Shown: positions 60,490-64,000 of the stretch, one piece after another
Layout: every line of letters begins with the position of its first letter
How positions within the stretch are numbered: the stretch's first letter is position 1
NCBI RefSeq assembly: GCF_014633365.1
Contig: NC_068341.1
Span: 310,001 to 374,000 of the forward strand
Length of the DNA stretch: 64,000 nucleotides
Direction: 5' to 3'
Source of the DNA: Diospyros lotus
Lineage: Eukaryota; Streptophyta; Magnoliopsida; Ericales; Ebenaceae
Made by a program: the position numbers and the translations under genes
The notes under the pieces: generated by a model
Told to the model about the DNA's origin: nothing
The model's input: the letters and a program-made list of their open reading frames with translations, nothing else
Databases searched by the model: none

Positions 60490-60765
60490 TGATAAGATGA
60501 GTGATACACAATTTAAGATGGTTTGATCAGTGAGAAGAAGAACAATAGAGGTTCTTGTGAGAAGAGTAGATGGAATGGAACAAGTATTTAGACAAAGAGG
60601 TAGAGGACCAAGAAAAACTTTGTGAGAGACAATTAGATTTGATATTAATTTTGTGGGCCTCACATAAGATAAGATCATAGATAGAAATGAATAAAAGGCT
60701 AGATGAAATTCATGTAGTCGACACCCATGGTGAGATAAGGGCTTGGCATGTTGTTGTTGTAGTAG
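60490..60765 (+). mobile_element. 5'-truncated RTE LINE in O-fucosyltransferase intron
   Basis: Decayed tail of the RTE protein ([20 protein letters not shown] in slightly shifted frames) followed by GAAATTCATGTAGTCGACAC, GGTGAGATAAGGGCTTGG and TTGTTGTTGT. Same 3' end as 53331-56276. Confidence 0.75.
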
Positions 60766-61029
60766 TGTTTCCCCACATAATTACTTATAATCATCATCGT
60801 GGGCTTGTAAGATTTGAGATTTTATTTAGCTTTCTTAAAATTTCCAGTTGATTGAACTATAGGAACTAGGATCACTCCTAGTTTGGAAGGCAACATTCAC
60901 AGATGATTGATTTAGTTTGAAAAGTAAAAAAGAAAAGGATAAACTTCATCAAAAGAAATATAAAGGCTTGAGGCTTGACCAAGCTTCAGTTAAATAAATG
61001 AAAAAAAAAGGGATTCCTAATACAGAAGG

Positions 61030-62978
61030 CTCCTTGCTAATCTAGGGTTGAGAGGGGGTCATATTGGGACACAACTTTTGTCTTGATTTTTTTTTTTTTT
61101 ACAAAATGGTTATTTCCATAACTCAAACCCATGACTTTTCAGTGACTTTTCAAAAATGAACTTTATACTTTTGGCTTTGTTCAAACATGTAAAACTTGAA
61201 AATTTCTTAAGGACTTGAGTATAATTATTTTGGGGCGTAAGTGAAATTTTTATGGGCTTAAATGTAATTTTTAGTGGGTAGAAGTATAATTTTTTAAAGT
61301 TATTGGGGGTAAAAGTATAATTTTTCAAAGTCATGGGGATTAAGTATAAATTTTTGGAAACCTGAGGACTTGAGGGCAAGGGGCCAAAGTGCAAGACAAT
61401 GAAAGAAGAGGAACTGGAATGCAATTGCAATGTGAACACTATAATTAGTTGGTAGCCACAATGCGGCCGCCGGTCATCGAAGTCCAATCGCCGATCAGAG
61501 AGGGGAATAGGGCCATCATGGCCTAAGGGAAGAACTCAGGGCTATGGGGCGACCTGATTAGCTGGAGAAACAGTCGGAAACGACTATAAATAGCTGAGGA
61601 TGGGCCGAGGGTTTTCATCAAGTTTTAGTGGCAAAATCCGAAAGTTTTGGGAGAAATTGAGAGGCTTTGATGGAGGGCTTTTGTTCTTGAGGTGTTAGGG
61701 ATTGCTTCTGGAAAATTTGGAGAATTTTGGAGGTATTTTGAAGCTCATTGGAAAATCGGGGAAGTCACTGGAGCCAAGCATTGAGGGTGTTTTGGCCGAA
61801 GTTTTCATGTAATAGGTGCGCCATCGTGTTTGGAAGAAGGAATAGGCCAAGAGGAAAGAAGAAAAGTAAAGAAACGAGCCAAAAACCAGTCACCGATGGC
61901 AAGGAAGCAACTGGAGAAGATGATCGGCAAATCAGGCATGTGAGGTGCACGTGCTAGGTGAGTGGCAGTGAGCACGTGAAGGTAAGAAAAAAATAGAGAA
62001 AAATAGGAAAAATGAAAAAAATTATGGAAAATTTGGAAATCTAGTTTTATTAATTTTTTGAAAAATTTGGCCAATAAATTGTTAGGGCACGGGTTTCAAG
62101 TCAGGGTACACATATCGAGGAAGCTTGAGAAGCTAAAGCAAGGTGAGTGGTTTATCCCGAAAATTTATACGCGATATGTTTGCCTATGTGAGTATGGAAT
62201 TTATGAGAGATTTGCCAAGTTTATGTGATTTATGTGCATCTTGTTATAATATACGTATTCATTTTATATTGCCTCGGTAATATTAATATTGCATTAAGCA
62301 TGTTATTATCGACATATCAATAATTGTGTCATCCATGTTGACTATAGTGGGATGGGATGTTGCCTTAATGGTGTAGCCACATTTTCCCAAGTGAGATTTG
62401 CCAGAAAGTCGCAAGAGTCTCCTGAGCTGGGGACAGGTTTTCCCTAGAGTGAGAATTGCTGGGATGATTGCCTAGGTTTCTGTGCTGGGGCTATAATGCT
62501 AGCGAAACCTATGCTACGATGTCAATTTATTTATGTCATTATATCATTCATTCATGATATTTATTTTAGCCCTCATTTAGAAGATTCATCTTCTAATTTG
62601 AATTTTTATTCCTAGAATATTCCACGTGCCAGGTGAATTGAGCAGTAGGAAGGGAAAATGAGTGATAGAAGCATAATTTAGTTTCAATTCATGTTATTCT
62701 CTATGCTTAAAGCACAGTGTTATATGTTATTTCTCTTATCGGATATTGTAATTTATTGATTGTTAAGAACAATAGTGTATGTTTGTGTTTGTATGGAATT
62801 ACAATATCCTTCAAGCTTTGATTCTAGCTTCTGCAAATGTTTAAATTACCCTTCCTTAGCTTATCATATGGAATGTTGCATGTGTTTATATATGGGGATT
62901 TTATATTGAGGAATTTGTGGAAAAAAAAGAAAGAAATCCCAAGAATAACGGTACGCCGGGGAAGGGCGGGTTGTTACA
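61030..62978. mobile_element. LTR-like insertion ending at exon-3 acceptor (5' limit uncertain)
   Basis: The 3' end reads GTACGCCGGGGAAGGGCGGG then TTGTTACA, a typical gypsy LTR terminus, followed by GAACA (62979-62983). The interior has the repeated style of gypsy LTRs near 61200-61370 (GGGCTTAAATGTAATTTTTA, GGGGGTAAAAGTATAATTTT). I could not find the matching left GAACA-TG border, so the start is approximate. No internal genes follow, so it is a solo or partial LTR. Confidence 0.55.
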
Positions 62979-64000
62979 GAACAGATCAACACAGAGACTC
63001 TTTGGGAAACTGCTGCTTCTGGTGGTTGGAGGCCCTCATCTGCTCTACGATCTGATTGGCCCCGTAAGTAGTATGTGGGTTTTCAGAATTCTTATGAGGA
63101 ATAATTCTTGCATCTAATTGGAAACTCAGAATTTACTAGTTTGATATCTACTTTGTCCTTTTCATATTGTTGCAGTTCCTCCAAAAGAGAGCAATGGTTA
63201 TCTGAGGGTTCAATGTAATGGTGGTCTGAATCAACAGCGCAGTGCAGTCTGTATCTATCTAATTCTTCTAATACACCATATGACTTCCCCTGGATATGCT
63301 CTAGCCTAATCTTGTGTTCTTTACACCGTGCAGTAGTCTAATTTTATCTCAGATCTTTCATAATGAAGTTTACATTTCACAATGCCCTGGCTTCAATATA
63401 TATCTTACTTATATTATTCTAAACCTTGGGAGTACCTCAATGTGAGGCATGTTGCATGGCTTGTCCAATATGCATTAAAGTCCTGTTTGGAATGTTCTAG
63501 ATCTGTAATGCAGTTCTTGCTGCACGAATTATGAATGCTACACTCGTGCTGCCTGAGTTGGATGCAAACTCCTTTTGGCATGATGAGAGGTATGTTCTCT
63601 GTCAGTCATAAAACTTTTGCCATGCATTATAATCATTACATGGAGTTCTTCAAGTGCAAATTTATTGATATTGTGTATTGTATTTGATTTGTTAGTCAGT
63701 CCTTTTGAATGAAATGATTTGTATTGAGGAGATGTTTCTTTGTGTTAGTAAATAATATGCATGCTATTGAGACATGAAGGGGAGCACGCCAATGTAAAGA
63801 AGGCCTATAAAGACTGAAAAGCACTATATATTTCTTACATAAAAACCAAAAGCCAAGAATTGAATAAGGTTGGGATTGCCCTTTGTATAAACCAGCCATA
63901 CAAAACACACAAAAGATTGAGCCAAAAACCAACTGAAGGCGGCGATTTTCAGGATTATCGGATGGCCAAATCCAAGACAGAGGCTCATTTTCCCCACTAT

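Larger units (their letters stand above)
59932..64000 (+). pseudogene. O-fucosyltransferase family gene (GT106), 5' part, disabled
   Basis: Golgi type-II membrane glycosyltransferase family; close in order of motifs to At1g04910. Exons: 59932-59939 (ATG AGA AG, donor GTAAAC), 60057-~60226, ~62985-63063, 63176-63246, 63501-63589, then beyond the window. Exon 2 gives RPGDRVATHKRGGGRHYRPQ, a TAG at 60121-60123 (codon 25), then GVKGLFGRLSIAVVVLVICS, the membrane anchor. Exon 3 reads INTETLWETAASGGWRPSSA; exon 4 [20 protein letters not shown]; exon 5 CNAVLAARIMNATLVLPELD. Exons 3-5 are open and in phase. The exon-2 donor is unresolved (AGTAATA at 60227 is one candidate). An LTR ends exactly at the exon-3 acceptor. 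No in-frame ATG lies between the TAG and the anchor, so the normal product should not form; a rescue by alternative splicing cannot be excluded. Confidence 0.8.

Noticed and set aside
61748..62074. Short open frames in the 61-63 kb region
   Set aside because: They lie within LTR-like sequence and show no conserved motif.
52331..64000. Idea that TAG is read as glutamine (code change)
   Set aside because: Neighbouring genes use ordinary stops and intact frames, and the ceramidase copy also has a frameshift; decay explains all.
1..64000. tRNA or rRNA genes, CRISPR arrays, bacterial operons
   Set aside because: None seen; tRNA-like boxes at 30412-30667 and 39877-40113 belong to SINEs lacking a cloverleaf.

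Overview
This is a 64 kb stretch of nuclear DNA from a flowering plant, most likely a eudicot. The evidence is intron-rich genes with GT..AG introns, plant-specific families (beta-galactosidase with a SUEL lectin tail, RIN4/NOI, class-C sucrose-phosphate synthase, plant alkaline ceramidase, plant O-fucosyltransferase), and many plant retrotransposons. I see no bacterial-style operon, CRISPR array, tRNA or rRNA gene. The species cannot be named from the sequence.

Layout: (1) 1-4590 (+), the last five clear exons of a BGAL9-like beta-galactosidase. (2) 5734-18469 (-), a RIN4-type immune regulator. Its start codon appears to sit alone in a six-base coding exon at 18464-18469, followed by a 10.6 kb intron. 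That intron holds a 5.1 kb Ty3/gypsy element (8542-13664, TSD GTAAG), the RTE LINE fragment it landed in, and an L1 relic. (3) 19664-28330 (-), a complete 16-exon METTL13/eEF1A-KNMT-type methyltransferase. (4) 28387-30667, the divergent space between two housekeeping genes, filled by a GC-rich hAT foldback element, a ~1 kb near-palindrome and a tRNA-type SINE. (5) 32280-38040 (+), a complete 12-exon sucrose-phosphate synthase. (6) 38041-44002, mostly non-coding, with a SINE and a doubtful 89-codon gene model. (7) 44003-50244, a Ty1/copia element (TSD CTATG) carrying a 1.17 kb hAT element (TSD GCAGTCAG). (8) 52331-57169 (+), an alkaline ceramidase copy that is broken (one frameshift, two in-frame TAGs), with a 2.9 kb RTE LINE in its intron. 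(9) 57965-59871, a solo LTR with TSD TCTAA. (10) 59932-end (+), the 5' part of an O-fucosyltransferase with a TAG at codon 25 and an LTR ending on the exon-3 splice acceptor.

The clearest pattern is a split in gene condition. The four genes in the first 38 kb have open, correctly spliced reading frames wherever they can be read. The two genes in the last 12 kb both carry disabling changes and are surrounded by insertions. This looks like local gene loss, for example of one copy after duplication, and not like an operating multi-gene system. The genes act in unrelated processes: cell-wall galactan turnover, immune signalling at the plasma membrane, translation-factor methylation, sucrose synthesis, sphingolipid breakdown and glycosylation. 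I found no convincing undescribed biological system. The most unusual items are the RIN4 start-codon exon with its giant intron, the two inverted-repeat elements between METTL13 and SPS, and the paired decaying genes.
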